This document shows, in pieces, positions 36,695 through 45,789 of a DNA stretch of 62,732 bases. Under the pieces are notes generated by a model that worked only from the letters and a program-made list of their open reading frames with translations, was not told where the DNA came from and did no database searches. The translations under genes were made by a program, and so were the position numbers. Source of the DNA: Chromatiales bacterium (ex Bugula neritina AB1) (GTDB lineage Bacteria; Pseudomonadota; Gammaproteobacteria; Granulosicoccales; Granulosicoccaceae); NCBI GenBank assembly GCA_001730015.1, contig MDLA01000149.1, positions 1 through 62,732 of the forward strand, in the 5' to 3' direction. Position 1 is the first letter of the stretch, and each line of letters starts with the position of its first letter.

Positions 36695-37741
36695 ATGTCA
36701 AACAGACGTAAGTTCCTTACAACAGCAGGCGCTACCGTTGCCGGTGCATCGGTCATCGGCGCCCCGGCTATAATCAAGGCAGCGCCCAAAATCAAATGGC
36801 GGTTGCAGACCTATTCCGGAGCTCCACTGGGCGCACACGTTATCAAGCCTCAGATTGAAGCATTTAACAAAGCGGCAAACGGCGAAATGGAGATAGAACT
36901 CTACTACGCCGATCAGCTGGTCCCGACAAGTGAACTGTTTCGGGCTATGCAGAAAGGCACTATAGATGCAGTTCAGTCAGACGATGCAACCATGGCATCA
37001 CCTGTCGATATCAGTGTTTTCGGCGGCTACTTTCCGTTTTCGACACGCTACAGCCTCGATCTGCCGGTACTGTTTGACCGCTACGGCCTGAACGAAATAT
37101 GGGCCGAAGCCTATGGTGAAATAGAAGGCGTTGAATGGCTTGGTGCCGGCGCCTGGGATCCCTGCCATATATTCACCAAAGAACCAATCAATTCGCTGGC
37201 CGACATGAGAGGCAAGCGTGTATTCGGTGTACCGACTGCCGGTCGATTCCTCTCTCGCTACGGGTTGATTCCGGTAACTGTGCCCTGGGAAGACGTAGAA
37301 GTCGCCATTCAAACCGGAGAGCTCGACGGCGTTGCCTGGTGTGGATTCACTGAAGCCTACGAGGTCGGCTGGGCCGATGTCTGCAACTATGCCCTGCTGA
37401 ATAATGTCACCGGTGCCTGGTGTGGCTCTTATTTCGCCAACTCCGATAGCTGGGCGAAAGTACCTCCACATCTTCAGGAACTATTCAGAATCACCATGGA
37501 TCAGTCACACTATTATCGTCAGGTCTGGTACTGGGGCGGTGAGGCCGATCTGCGAGTGAACGGTAAAAAGATGGAACTGACCACTATACCAGCAGAAGAG
37601 TGGGATACCGTTGTCAAAGATGCGGAATCATTCTGGGAAGAGCTGGCCTCTATCAGCCCCAGAACCGAAAAGGTAGTAAATGCCTACAAAAAATACAATG
37701 AAGTTATGCAGAAAGTAGGTGTTCCGTACCGCTATAGTTAA
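36695..37741 (+). CDS. dctP: TRAP transporter substrate-binding protein (DctP family), Tat-type signal
   Basis: A 348-residue periplasmic binding protein. The N-terminus SNRRKFLTTAGATVAGASVI looks like a twin-arginine signal, with cleavage near KAAPK. Family features include a conserved Arg region (SLADMRGKRVFGVPTAGRFL) and WGGEADLRVNGKKMELT. Aromatic residues are abundant in the pocket region. The frame extends upstream to 36647, but AAGGAG at 36683-36688 favours the ATG at 36695 (or 36692). A hairpin follows the stop. Such mannitol/2-keto-acid-like TRAP proteins bind carboxylates; the ligand is unknown. Confidence 0.87.
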   Translation: MSNRRKFLTTAGATVAGASVIGAPAIIKAAPKIKWRLQTYSGAPLGAHVIKPQIEAFNKAANGEMEIELYYADQLVPTSELFRAMQKGTIDAVQSDDATMASPVDISVFGGYFPFSTRYSLDLPVLFDRYGLNEIWAEAYGEIEGVEWLGAGAWDPCHIFTKEPINSLADMRGKRVFGVPTAGRFLSRYGLIPVTVPWEDVEVAIQTGELDGVAWCGFTEAYEVGWADVCNYALLNNVTGAWCGSYFANSDSWAKVPPHLQELFRITMDQSHYYRQVWYWGGEADLRVNGKKMELTTIPAEEWDTVVKDAESFWEELASISPRTEKVVNAYKKYNEVMQKVGVPYRYS

Positions 37742-37758
37742 TAGCGACGGCAATGCAT

Positions 37759-37783
37759 CGGGGCCGCATTTTGTGCGGTCCCG
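37759..37783 (+). terminator. Hairpin after the TRAP operon
   Basis: CGGGGCCGCA and TGCGGTCCCG form a 10-pair stem (one G-U) with a five-base TTTTG loop, 17 bases after the dctP stop. The downstream tail is not strongly T-rich, so termination may be partial. Confidence 0.6.
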
Positions 37784-37795
37784 TTGCCTGGGAGC

Positions 37796-37946
37796 CTGTC
37801 TGAGAATGAATGATCTACTGCGGATGCGGTCTTTTGGCCAGCTATTGCGATCATTTTCGTTAAAGAAGAGCAACTATTCGCCTCTAATGATCAAAATATC
37901 TGACCTAAAACCTCACGCCCTCGCTACGACCCCAATTCTCGGACAG
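37796..37946. mobile_element. MITE-like element with 12-base terminal inverted repeats
   Basis: CTGTCTGAGAAT at 37796-37807 is matched by ATTCTCGGACAG at 37935-37946, an inverted repeat with one mismatch, bounding 151 bases with no gene. Ends of this sort are typical of IS5- or IS1182-like insertion sequences, so this looks like a non-autonomous remnant between the TRAP operon and the amidohydrolase gene. The family assignment is a guess. Confidence 0.5.
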
Positions 37947-37981
37947 CCACCTAGCAATATCAGGTTCGGACAAAAACAGAC

Positions 37982-38740
37982 GTGCAAATAACAACAGAGC
38001 CCGCTGTTCGTGTGTATAACGCGCAAGGGGTACACGAGATCATTCTGGTCTGCGAGCACGCGAGTGCTTTTATACCAGAGCAGTACCAGAACCTCGGGCT
38101 CGATAACAACGCGGCACAGAGCCATGCGGCGTGGGATCCGGGCGCAGCGAATACCGCGCACTATCTGGCAGACAGACTCAATGCGGTGCTCGTTGAGAGC
38201 ACGATATCGCGGCTGGTTTATGACTGCAATCGTCCACCGGAATCAGCCACGGCGATGCCCGCGAAAAGTGAAATTTTCACCATACCGGGCAACAGGAATC
38301 TGTCAGACGAGCAAAAGCAATACCGCATCGAAAACTACTATAACCCGTTCAAAGCACAGTTAGCCCGTTCCATAGAGCAGCATCCGGTGGCCGCCGTACT
38401 GGTTACGGTGCACAGTTTTACGCCGGTGTACAATGGCATTAAGCGGCCTGTCGAGATCGGTTTTCTACACGACCAGAACAGCCAGCTTGCCGAAACCATG
38501 CTCGATGTTGCCAGCGGGTATAATATCCAGCTCAACCAGCCCTATGGCATTGCGGACGGCGTTACCCATACCCTGAAACTACACGGGGTGGAAAATGGGC
38601 TGCACAACGTTATGATCGAAATACGCAACGACCTGATCCAGTCAGACAGCCAGTGTCGTCAAATGGCAGAACACCTCGAGCTGTGGCTGACACAATCACT
38701 ACCGAAACTAGAAACTCAACCTAGATTAACCGTGGAATAG
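37982..38740 (+). CDS. N-formylglutamate amidohydrolase-like protein
   Basis: A 252-residue protein of the N-formylglutamate amidohydrolase family: EIILVCEHASAFIPEQYQNL near the start with Glu and His ligands, YDCNRPPESATAMPAKSE, and VLVTVHSFTPVYNG with the metal-binding His. The start is GTG at 37982. In histidine breakdown (HutG) it makes glutamate and formate, but no hut genes are here; the partner glutamine-synthetase-like gene six bases downstream suggests a gamma-glutamyl or amide pathway instead. Confidence 0.85.
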   Translation: MQITTEPAVRVYNAQGVHEIILVCEHASAFIPEQYQNLGLDNNAAQSHAAWDPGAANTAHYLADRLNAVLVESTISRLVYDCNRPPESATAMPAKSEIFTIPGNRNLSDEQKQYRIENYYNPFKAQLARSIEQHPVAAVLVTVHSFTPVYNGIKRPVEIGFLHDQNSQLAETMLDVASGYNIQLNQPYGIADGVTHTLKLHGVENGLHNVMIEIRNDLIQSDSQCRQMAEHLELWLTQSLPKLETQPRLTVE

Positions 38741-38746
38741 TTACAA

Positions 38747-40111
38747 ATGAAAGGCCTGCTCAGTCTGGAAGAATTAAAAACCGCTGCTGCGGCAGATGAG
38801 ATAGACACCGTACTGGTCTGCCTTGTCGATATGCAGGGTCGCCTGATGGGCAAGCGGTTCCATGTCTCGAACTTTTTAGAAAGCGCATGGGAGGAAACGC
38901 ACTGCTGCAACTACCTGCTCGCCACCGATCTGGAGATGGGCACACCCGATGGCTATGCCTCGTCCAGCTGGGAAACCGGCTACGGCGATTACATCATGAA
39001 ACCGGATTTATCAACTCTGCGCACCCTGCCGTGGCTCGAAGGCACTGCGCTGGTGCTGTGCGATATTCTTGATCATCACACCCACAAAGCGGTTCCGCAC
39101 TCACCACGCGCCGTATTAAAACGCCAGATAGAACGGCTGCAGTCACTCGGCTATACCGCCATGATGGCAACCGAACTGGAGTTTTTTCTGTTCCGTGAAT
39201 CACTCGATGAGCTGCGTCGCAGACACTACATGGATCTTGAGCCGATCAGCGACTACAACGAGGACTATCATATCCTGCAAACCACTAAGGAAGAGCCGGT
39301 CATGCGCCGTCTGCGCAACGCGCTCTATAAAGCGGGAGTACCCATTGAAAACTCCAAGGGCGAAGCCGAATCGGGTCAGGAAGAGCTCAACATACGCTAT
39401 AGCGAGGCGCTCTCCTGCGCCGATCACCACAGCCTTGCCAAGCACGCCACCAAAGAAATCGCCTGGCAGCAGGGCCACGCGGCAACGTTTATTCCAAAGT
39501 GGCATGCTGACCGGGTCGGCAGTGCCAGCCACGTTCATATGTCGCTGTGGAAAGACGGCAGCAATGTTTTTCACGATCCACAAGGGCAGTACGGTATGTC
39601 GGGTCTGATGCGTCATTTCATGGCGGGCATCATTCACTATGCACCCGAGTACACTGTTTTTCTTGCACCCTATATAAATTCCTATAAGCGGTTCATGAAA
39701 GGAACCTTCGCCCCGACAAAAACAGCCTGGTCAGTTGACAACCGTACCGCAGGTTTCCGGCTTTGCGGCGAAAGCACAAAAGCCGTTCGGGTTGAGTGCC
39801 GCATACCCGGCTCCGACGTCAACCCCTATCTGGCGCAGGCCGCTCTTCTGGCTGCCGGCATCAAAGGGATCGAAGATAAACTGGAACTGGCAGATGCTGC
39901 GACCGGCGATCTATACAACGATGACTCAGTCGCCGAAATACCATCGACCCTGCGTTCCGCAATAGAGTGCTTTAAAAATTCGACCATGCTGACCGAGGCC
40001 ATGGGTGAAGAGGTTATCGCACACTATACGCATTGCGCCGAGTGGGAACAGGAGACATTTGATCGCGCTGTTACCCAGTGGGAAGTTGCCCGCGGATTTG
40101 AGCGCGCTTAG
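38747..40111 (+). CDS. Glutamine synthetase family protein (gamma-glutamyl ligase-like)
   Basis: A 454-residue glutamine-synthetase-fold enzyme. MATELEFFLFRESLDELRRR holds the metal Glu region, ENSKGEAESGQEELNIRYSE the second, and FIPKWHADRVGSASHVHMSL the His region; CRIPGSDVNPYLAQAALLAA matches the C-terminal catalytic block. Sequence style fits the PuuA/GlnT-like group that joins glutamate to amines rather than housekeeping GlnA, and no adenylylation loop was recognised. It follows the amidohydrolase by six bases and likely works in amine or amino-acid catabolism with the TRAP system. Confidence 0.85.
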   Translation: MKGLLSLEELKTAAAADEIDTVLVCLVDMQGRLMGKRFHVSNFLESAWEETHCCNYLLATDLEMGTPDGYASSSWETGYGDYIMKPDLSTLRTLPWLEGTALVLCDILDHHTHKAVPHSPRAVLKRQIERLQSLGYTAMMATELEFFLFRESLDELRRRHYMDLEPISDYNEDYHILQTTKEEPVMRRLRNALYKAGVPIENSKGEAESGQEELNIRYSEALSCADHHSLAKHATKEIAWQQGHAATFIPKWHADRVGSASHVHMSLWKDGSNVFHDPQGQYGMSGLMRHFMAGIIHYAPEYTVFLAPYINSYKRFMKGTFAPTKTAWSVDNRTAGFRLCGESTKAVRVECRIPGSDVNPYLAQAALLAAGIKGIEDKLELADAATGDLYNDDSVAEIPSTLRSAIECFKNSTMLTEAMGEEVIAHYTHCAEWEQETFDRAVTQWEVARGFERA

Positions 40112-40205
40112 CGTACGGCAGTCGTCACCATAGAACCTGATTATACCGATTTGTTTTTATAGATAAATCATTTGAATAAACCTTACTATTGTAGATATAG
40201 AAATT

Positions 40206-41351
40206 ATGACACTAACCGGCAACTGGTCATACCCGACCAACATCCGCTTTGGCGCTGGCCGCATCAGCGAGATTGCTGATGCCTGTGCAGCGGCAGGCAT
40301 CAAACGCCCGCTACTGGTGACAGACAAGGGTCTGGCTAATCTGGATATCACCACTAACACGCTCGACTTACTCGATGCAGCAGGGCTCGGTCGTGCTCTG
40401 TTTGCCGACGTCGACCCTAACCCGAACGAGAAAAACGTCGAAGAAGGCGTGCGCGCCTACCGCGATGGCGGCTACGACGGCGTGATCGCCTTCGGCGGCG
40501 GATCCGGGCTCGACCTTGCCAAGACAGTGGCGTTTCTAGCCGGGCAGACTCGACCGCTGTGGGATTTTGAAGACATTGGCGACTGGTGGACACGCGCCGA
40601 TGCCGACGCAATCGCACCGATAGTCGCGGTACCGACAACAGCGGGCACCGGCTCTGAAGTCGGCCGTGCCAGTGTTATTTCGAACACGTTAAGCGCCGAG
40701 AAGAAAATTATATTTCACCCTAAAATGCTGCCGGCTGTTGTTATCTGTGACGCTGAGCTAACTGTCGGTATGCCGCAATTTATCACTGCAGGTACGGGCC
40801 TGGATGCATTTGCCCATTGCGTAGAGGCTTATTCCAGCCCGCACTACCACCCGATGAGCCAGGGCATTGCGCTTGAAGGAATGCGTCTGGTTAAAGATAA
40901 TCTACCGGTAGCTTACACAGACGGCACTGATCTTACCGCTCGCGCCAACATGATGAGCGCGGCATCAATGGGTGCCACCGCATTTCAGAAGGGGCTGGGC
41001 GCGATCCATGCCATGAGCCACCCGATCGGTGCCGTACACCACACACACCACGGCACCACCAACGCGGTTTGCATGCCGGCCGTACTTAAATTCAACGCAC
41101 CCGCAATCCGCGACCGCTTTGCACACGCAGCCGCTTATTTAAACATAGAAGGTGGCTTCGACGGCTTCTGCGAGTTTGTCGATCAGTTCAATGACTCTTT
41201 CTCTATACCAAAAACACTCACCGCACTCGGGGTCGAAAACGCAAACATTGAAACACTGGTTGATGCGGCCCTGCGCGACCCGAGCGTAGGCGGCAACCCG
41301 CTGGAGATGACTGCCGAAAACACCACAAAATTATTCGAAGCCATTTTATAG
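40206..41351 (+). CDS. Iron-containing alcohol dehydrogenase (group III)
   Basis: A 381-residue Fe-type ADH. FGGGSGLDLAKTVAFLAG is the NAD(P) site, VPTTAGTGSEVGRASVIS the conserved block, and metal ligands appear in VICDAELT, GLDAFAHCVEAYSS and the His-rich IHAMSHPIGAVHHTHHGTTN. It oxidises or reduces an alcohol/aldehyde. A gap of 94 AT-rich bases separates it from the ligase gene; the GNAT gene follows 11 bases later, so those two are probably co-transcribed. Confidence 0.92.
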   Translation: MTLTGNWSYPTNIRFGAGRISEIADACAAAGIKRPLLVTDKGLANLDITTNTLDLLDAAGLGRALFADVDPNPNEKNVEEGVRAYRDGGYDGVIAFGGGSGLDLAKTVAFLAGQTRPLWDFEDIGDWWTRADADAIAPIVAVPTTAGTGSEVGRASVISNTLSAEKKIIFHPKMLPAVVICDAELTVGMPQFITAGTGLDAFAHCVEAYSSPHYHPMSQGIALEGMRLVKDNLPVAYTDGTDLTARANMMSAASMGATAFQKGLGAIHAMSHPIGAVHHTHHGTTNAVCMPAVLKFNAPAIRDRFAHAAAYLNIEGGFDGFCEFVDQFNDSFSIPKTLTALGVENANIETLVDAALRDPSVGGNPLEMTAENTTKLFEAIL

Positions 41352-41362
41352 ATTGAGAATAT

Positions 41363-41866
41363 ATGGGAAGCCTGAATGTTCGACACAGCAACCGCGACGA
41401 TATCGAAGCGATACGTACTATCTACAGTGGGCTTAACGCAGTTGCCGGTACCCTTCAGCTACCATTTCCCTCCGAATTCACCTGGGAGGATCGGTTGCTC
41501 AAACCGGCTGCCGGCATTCACAGCCTGATCGCACAAATTGATGAAGAGGCCGTCGGTCATATCGGTTTCAGTGCAATACAAAATCCCCGGCGCAAGCACG
41601 TTGGTACATTTGGCATGGCGGTTAAGCAGAATCACGAAGGCAAAGGCGTTGGCTCCGCACTGCTCGGAGCCGCGCTCGATCTGGCCGACAACTGGCTCAA
41701 CCTCAGACGCGTCGAACTCACAGTGTATACCGACAACGAAGCCGCAATTGCGCTCTATAAAAAGTTCGGATTCATCGTCGAAGGCGAATCGGAAATGTTT
41801 GCATTTCGCGACGGCGAGTTTGTCAACTCCTACTACATGGCTCGGGTGCGGCGGGAAACTTCGTAA
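41363..41866 (+). CDS. GNAT family N-acetyltransferase
   Basis: A 167-residue acetyltransferase. Motif A is visible at AVKQNHEGKGVGSALLGAAL (the Q/R-x-x-G-x-G/A loop that binds acetyl-CoA) and motif B at VYTDNEAAIALYKKFGFIVE. It may acetylate an amine or amino acid of the neighbouring pathway, or a ribosomal protein; the substrate is unknown. Only 11 bases separate it from the alcohol dehydrogenase gene. Confidence 0.85.
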   Translation: MGSLNVRHSNRDDIEAIRTIYSGLNAVAGTLQLPFPSEFTWEDRLLKPAAGIHSLIAQIDEEAVGHIGFSAIQNPRRKHVGTFGMAVKQNHEGKGVGSALLGAALDLADNWLNLRRVELTVYTDNEAAIALYKKFGFIVEGESEMFAFRDGEFVNSYYMARVRRETS

Positions 41867-41915
41867 CCCGACCCGTCAACTCGATCGGAACGCCGCTTTA
41901 ATTTACCCCGGTATT

Positions 41916-41925
41916 TGGTATACCA
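41916..41925. promoter_or_regulatory. GntR-type operator candidate before the CoA-transferase operon
   Basis: TGGTATACCA is a perfect 10-base palindrome 68 bases before the CoA-transferase start. Its form (TGGTATACCA within TTTGGTATACCATA) matches sites of FadR/VanR-type GntR regulators. No GntR gene is in the window, so the regulator would be encoded elsewhere. Confidence 0.55.
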
Positions 41926-41993
41926 TAACCGGATACAACCGGAGAACCCGTAATTTCCGGATAGCTTGTGAGGAAACCTGACATTGACAACCC

Positions 41994-43187
41994 ATGACAT
42001 TTGACCCCGCCAGCAGCATTCTGGAACCTTACACCGTACTCGATCTCACCCGAGTCAGATCAGGGCCAACGTGCGTACGGCAGCTTGCCGACTGGGGCGC
42101 AAACGTTATAAAAATTGAGCAGCCCACCCGCGATACCGGCAACAAAGGCGCAATGGGCGGTGCTCGAGATGGCCCCGATTTCCAGAACCTGCATCGCAAC
42201 AAGCGCTCGATTACGCTTAATCTCAAGAGCGAATCGGGCATTGAAATTTTTCGCAGACTGGTCGCCGATGCAGACGTTATCGTTGAAAATTACCGCCCGC
42301 AGGTTAAGCACCGGTTGGGCATCGACTACGAAACGCTGAAGCAGTTAAACGAGAAAATCGTCTATGTTTCGATTTCAGGCTTCGGTCAGGACGGCCCCAG
42401 CGCCAACCGACCGGGTTTTGATCAAATAGCCCAGGGCATGGCCGGTTTAATGTCGATAACCGGTGAACCCGGGCGCGGCCCCATGCGTGTCGGCATTCCG
42501 ATAGCCGATCTCTGTGCCGGTATCTTCGCCGCACAAGGGGCGCTGCTGGCACTATTGCAACGCGAGCGCACCGGTATCGGGCAATGGGTGCAGACCTCAC
42601 TGCTGCAGGCGCAAACGTTTTTACTCGATTTCCAGGCCGCACGCTGGCTGATCGATGGCGAAGTTCCGGGCCAGGCCGGAAACAACCACCCCACGTCAAT
42701 TCCCACCGGGGTATTCACCACCTCAGACGGGTTTATCAACATTGCCTGTGCCGGGCAGGCCATCTGGGAAAGACTGCGTAACACCCTGAAAGACCCACGC
42801 CTCGGGGCCGATGAATTTGCTGATGCGCCGCTGCGCAGCACCAACCGCGACGCACTCAACAGTATTCTCAACGAGATCACCGCAACCGACACGACCGAAA
42901 ACTGGATTAACCGGCTTAACTCAGACGGCATTCCCTGTGGCGAAATAAACACCATAGATAAAGCGTTCGAATCAGCGCAGATGAAGCACCTGGGTATCGC
43001 TCGCGATATGAAAAGCCAGGAGCGTGGCGATACACAAGTTGTCGGGCAGCCAATTATCATGAGCGACGCAGACTCCGAAATTGTCCGCCCGCCACCACTG
43101 CTCGGACAGCATACCAACGAAGTGCTCAGTAGCCTGGGTTATAGCCCGGACGAAATCGAGCAGTTCTCTGCCGAGGGTGTTACATGA
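41994..43187 (+). CDS. CaiB/BaiF family (class III) CoA-transferase
   Basis: A 397-residue class III CoA-transferase. Family blocks: LEPYTVLDLTRVRSGPTCVR, FQNLHRNKRSITLNLKSESG, and MRVGIPIADLCAGIFAAQGA with the catalytic Asp. It transfers CoA from one acyl-CoA to a free acid by a covalent aspartyl intermediate. It overlaps the enoyl-CoA hydratase start by four bases and precedes a TTT importer, which fits uptake and CoA activation of an organic acid. The ribosome site before this ATG is weak. Confidence 0.9.
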   Translation: MTFDPASSILEPYTVLDLTRVRSGPTCVRQLADWGANVIKIEQPTRDTGNKGAMGGARDGPDFQNLHRNKRSITLNLKSESGIEIFRRLVADADVIVENYRPQVKHRLGIDYETLKQLNEKIVYVSISGFGQDGPSANRPGFDQIAQGMAGLMSITGEPGRGPMRVGIPIADLCAGIFAAQGALLALLQRERTGIGQWVQTSLLQAQTFLLDFQAARWLIDGEVPGQAGNNHPTSIPTGVFTTSDGFINIACAGQAIWERLRNTLKDPRLGADEFADAPLRSTNRDALNSILNEITATDTTENWINRLNSDGIPCGEINTIDKAFESAQMKHLGIARDMKSQERGDTQVVGQPIIMSDADSEIVRPPPLLGQHTNEVLSSLGYSPDEIEQFSAEGVT

Positions 43188-43996
43188 TCCCGCAATCACT
43201 CGATCGACACGCTGACGGGAAAATTCTGGCCGGTCGCGCTGATCAGATCGGCTATCTGGTTATTAATAATATAGAACGCCACAACGCGATAAGCCTCGAT
43301 ATGTGGGAAGCTGCAGCCGATGCTGTCGCCACGATGGAGCAGGACCCGGAAACCCGGGCGCTGGTGGTGACCGGCGCGGGGGGCAAAGCATTCGCCTCTG
43401 GCGCAGATATATCAAAATTCGAAAAAGAACGATCAAGCAAAGAGGGTATAGAACGCTACCAGCAAACCTCCAGCCGGTTCTATGCAAGCCTCGAAAATTT
43501 CAGCAAGCCGACCATTGCAGTCATCCGTGGCTATTGTATAGGGGGCGGCATGGCACTGGCGGTGAGCTGCGATATCCGCCTGTGCACCGAGGCATCACGC
43601 TTTGGCGTACCTGCTGCAAAGCTCGGTGTTGGTTATGGCTATGAAGGAATAAAACGCCTGACCCGCCTGGTTAATGTAGCAAGCGCTCAGGAGATCTTCT
43701 ACACCGCGCGGCAGTTCTCAGCAAGCGAAGCCTACGATATGGGTTTGGTTAACCGGGTATTACCCGAAGCCGAACTCAGCGACTATACGCTGGACTATCT
43801 CAATCGTATTCGCGAAAACGCACCGCTAACTATAGCAGCGGTCAAAGCGGTAACACTTGCTATTGAGCAGGACGAATCACAGCGCAATCTGCAACAGCTC
43901 GACGATCAGGTTACCGCGTGCTTCAACAGTGAAGACTACATAGAAGGCAGGCGCGCGTTCATGGAGAAACGCAAACCTGAATTCAGGGGGTGCTGA
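43184..43996 (+). CDS. Enoyl-CoA hydratase/isomerase
   Basis: A 270-residue crotonase-fold protein. RALVVTGAGGKAFASGADIS and TIAVIRGYCIGGGMALAVSC form the oxyanion hole and acyl-CoA site; AAKLGVGYGYEGIKRLTRLV holds the region of the second catalytic Glu position, where the usual Glu is not obvious (G-Y-G-Y), so the precise reaction is uncertain. It is coupled by a four-base overlap to the CoA-transferase and probably acts on its acyl-CoA product. Confidence 0.88.
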   Translation: MIPQSLDRHADGKILAGRADQIGYLVINNIERHNAISLDMWEAAADAVATMEQDPETRALVVTGAGGKAFASGADISKFEKERSSKEGIERYQQTSSRFYASLENFSKPTIAVIRGYCIGGGMALAVSCDIRLCTEASRFGVPAAKLGVGYGYEGIKRLTRLVNVASAQEIFYTARQFSASEAYDMGLVNRVLPEAELSDYTLDYLNRIRENAPLTIAAVKAVTLAIEQDESQRNLQQLDDQVTACFNSEDYIEGRRAFMEKRKPEFRGC

Positions 43997-44187
43997 GCAG
44001 GCAGCAAACATCTTCAGACTGAATCACTGCCGCTTTTAAATACACTGCAAATGGTTCAGATGAAAACTGCATACGTTGCCCGGTCTGGACAGGCAAACAA
44101 CTGTGCAACCCGGACAACACTTTTTTTAATCTGCAGCGTGCTGGCACGTTGCTTAATTTGGTATGGCAATTCCGGAGGAATCAAACT

Positions 44188-45165
44188 TTGTTAAACCCGA
44201 AGCGACTATTACAATTCACAGCAACCGCTCTGGCTGTTACCGGAGTCTGCGCACTGGCAGGCACGGCGGCCATGGCGGACGACAAACCCGCAATTGAAGT
44301 AATCACCCACGCCGGAGCAGGAGGCGGCACCGACGTTAACTCCCGCATGATGATGCTGCGCTCCCGGCGCACCCTTAAGCAGGACATGGTCGTTGTCAAC
44401 AAGCGCGGTGGTGGTGGCGCTGCGGCAATGAACTATTTTATGACCCGCCCGGCAGATGGCAATACAGTACTAACCTTCACGGTTGGCCACGCAATTGCCA
44501 TGGCATCAGGAAAAACCAAACTCACTGTAGCCGATATGGCACCGATCGCACGCGGCACCAATGACCCTCAAATATTAATGGTCAACTGCAAAACCAGCGC
44601 CTATAAAACGTCAGAGGAATTTGTAGACGGCATGAAAGGCGGCGATAGCCTGAAATTCGGTGGCACATCTACCGGCACTATTGATCACCTCACCGCTTAT
44701 CTGTGGTCAAAGAGTCTGGGTGTGGATATGCCGACCTATATTCCGTTCAAAGGCGGTGGCGAGCTTGCAACTCAACTGGTCGCCGGATCAGTTGATGTTG
44801 CCATACTGAATCTGTCAGAAGCCGCTGCCCCGGTTGAAGCCGGAGATATCTGCCCGCTTGTGGTTCTGGCAGAAAACGGAATGGAGCCGATCCCCGATGC
44901 TAAAACGTCGGGGGAACTGGGTATCGACCTGATTCTTTCCACCACGCGCGGCTTCGTTACGCACGCCGGTGTCGATGAAACACGACGGGCAGAGCTTGAA
45001 GCTGGAATGATGAAAGCAATGGATCATTCCATGTATCAGGCGTATCTGGTTAACTCGGGTCTGGATGCCACCTCTCCGCAAGCATCTGAAGCCTGGGGCA
45101 AGCAGATCCAGTCTATGGTTGGCGCTTTCGGGCCTGCACTTAAAGACATGGGCCTGATCGAGTAG
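44188..45165 (+). CDS. TTT transporter binding protein, TctC family
   Basis: A 325-residue periplasmic binding protein with a signal peptide ending near TAAMADDKP. The N-terminal family block VITHAGAGGGTDVNSRMMML and the middle KGGGELATQLVAGSVDVAIL are TctC-like. The open frame begins at 44149, but a TTG at 44188 preceded by GGAGGA (44174-44179) is the better start. A hairpin then separates it from tctB. Ligand is unknown but probably an acid consumed by the CoA-transferase and hydratase encoded upstream. Confidence 0.85.
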   Translation: MLNPKRLLQFTATALAVTGVCALAGTAAMADDKPAIEVITHAGAGGGTDVNSRMMMLRSRRTLKQDMVVVNKRGGGGAAAMNYFMTRPADGNTVLTFTVGHAIAMASGKTKLTVADMAPIARGTNDPQILMVNCKTSAYKTSEEFVDGMKGGDSLKFGGTSTGTIDHLTAYLWSKSLGVDMPTYIPFKGGGELATQLVAGSVDVAILNLSEAAAPVEAGDICPLVVLAENGMEPIPDAKTSGELGIDLILSTTRGFVTHAGVDETRRAELEAGMMKAMDHSMYQAYLVNSGLDATSPQASEAWGKQIQSMVGAFGPALKDMGLIE

Positions 45166-45192
45166 CAGCGCCCACAGACGTGCAATAAAAGA

Positions 45193-45218
45193 GGCTACGC
45201 CCATGAAACGGCGTAGCC
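45193..45218 (+). terminator. Hairpin between tctC and tctB
   Basis: GGCTACGCC and GGCGTAGCC form a perfect nine-pair stem around an eight-base loop, 27 bases after the tctC stop, followed by CCTCCCC rather than a T-run. Probably a partial terminator or mRNA-stabilising element that keeps the binding protein more abundant than the permease. Confidence 0.65.
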
Positions 45219-45279
45219 CCTCCCCTGCCGGAACCGGCTGATCCAAAACACCCCCATCGCTCTTTTATAGAAGCAACCG

Positions 45280-45741
45280 ATGTCTGTAAGAACCTACACC
45301 GTACCTGCCATCATTGCGTTGTTTTCAGTGATTATTATCTGGCTATCGCTGAACCTGGATAAGTCACCGCCAATGATTGTCGGCGACAGCATGCAGCCCC
45401 GTGTTTTTCCGATTTTTCTAATGGTATTGAATCTGATCCTGACGGCCCTGCTGGCACTGCAATACCGACGCACTCCGCCTGACAGGCAATCAGGTGAGCG
45501 AATTGCTACATGGGGGACCATTGTGCTGATGATTCCCTTCTATTTTCTCGCCACCTACGTCGACTTATTCATAGCGATCGCTATTGTCATCTTTGCAATG
45601 AGCCTGCTATGGGGTGAAAAACGCTGGTCGATTGCCCTGCTGACCGCGATAGTCACACCTACAGCTCTGTTCCTGCTGTTCGATACGGTACTTCGAATTC
45701 GCTTTCCACGCGGCTTGTTTACCAATTGGTGGTACTCATGA
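45280..45741 (+). CDS. TTT transporter small permease, TctB family
   Basis: A 153-residue membrane protein with four hydrophobic segments, the TctB pattern: VPAIIALFSVIIIWLSLNL, FPIFLMVLNLILTALLALQY, and two segments in the C-terminal half. It partners the TctA permease encoded 48 bases downstream. In the other TTT locus of this window the same part is fused to TctA. Confidence 0.8.
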   Translation: MSVRTYTVPAIIALFSVIIIWLSLNLDKSPPMIVGDSMQPRVFPIFLMVLNLILTALLALQYRRTPPDRQSGERIATWGTIVLMIPFYFLATYVDLFIAIAIVIFAMSLLWGEKRWSIALLTAIVTPTALFLLFDTVLRIRFPRGLFTNWWYS

Positions 45742-45789
45742 AAAATCCTAGCGACAGCACTGACACCACCACTTCCGGAAATATAGACA

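Noticed and set aside
42422..43117. 231-codon minus-strand frame inside the CoA-transferase gene
   Set aside because: Shadow of the CoA-transferase gene on the plus strand.
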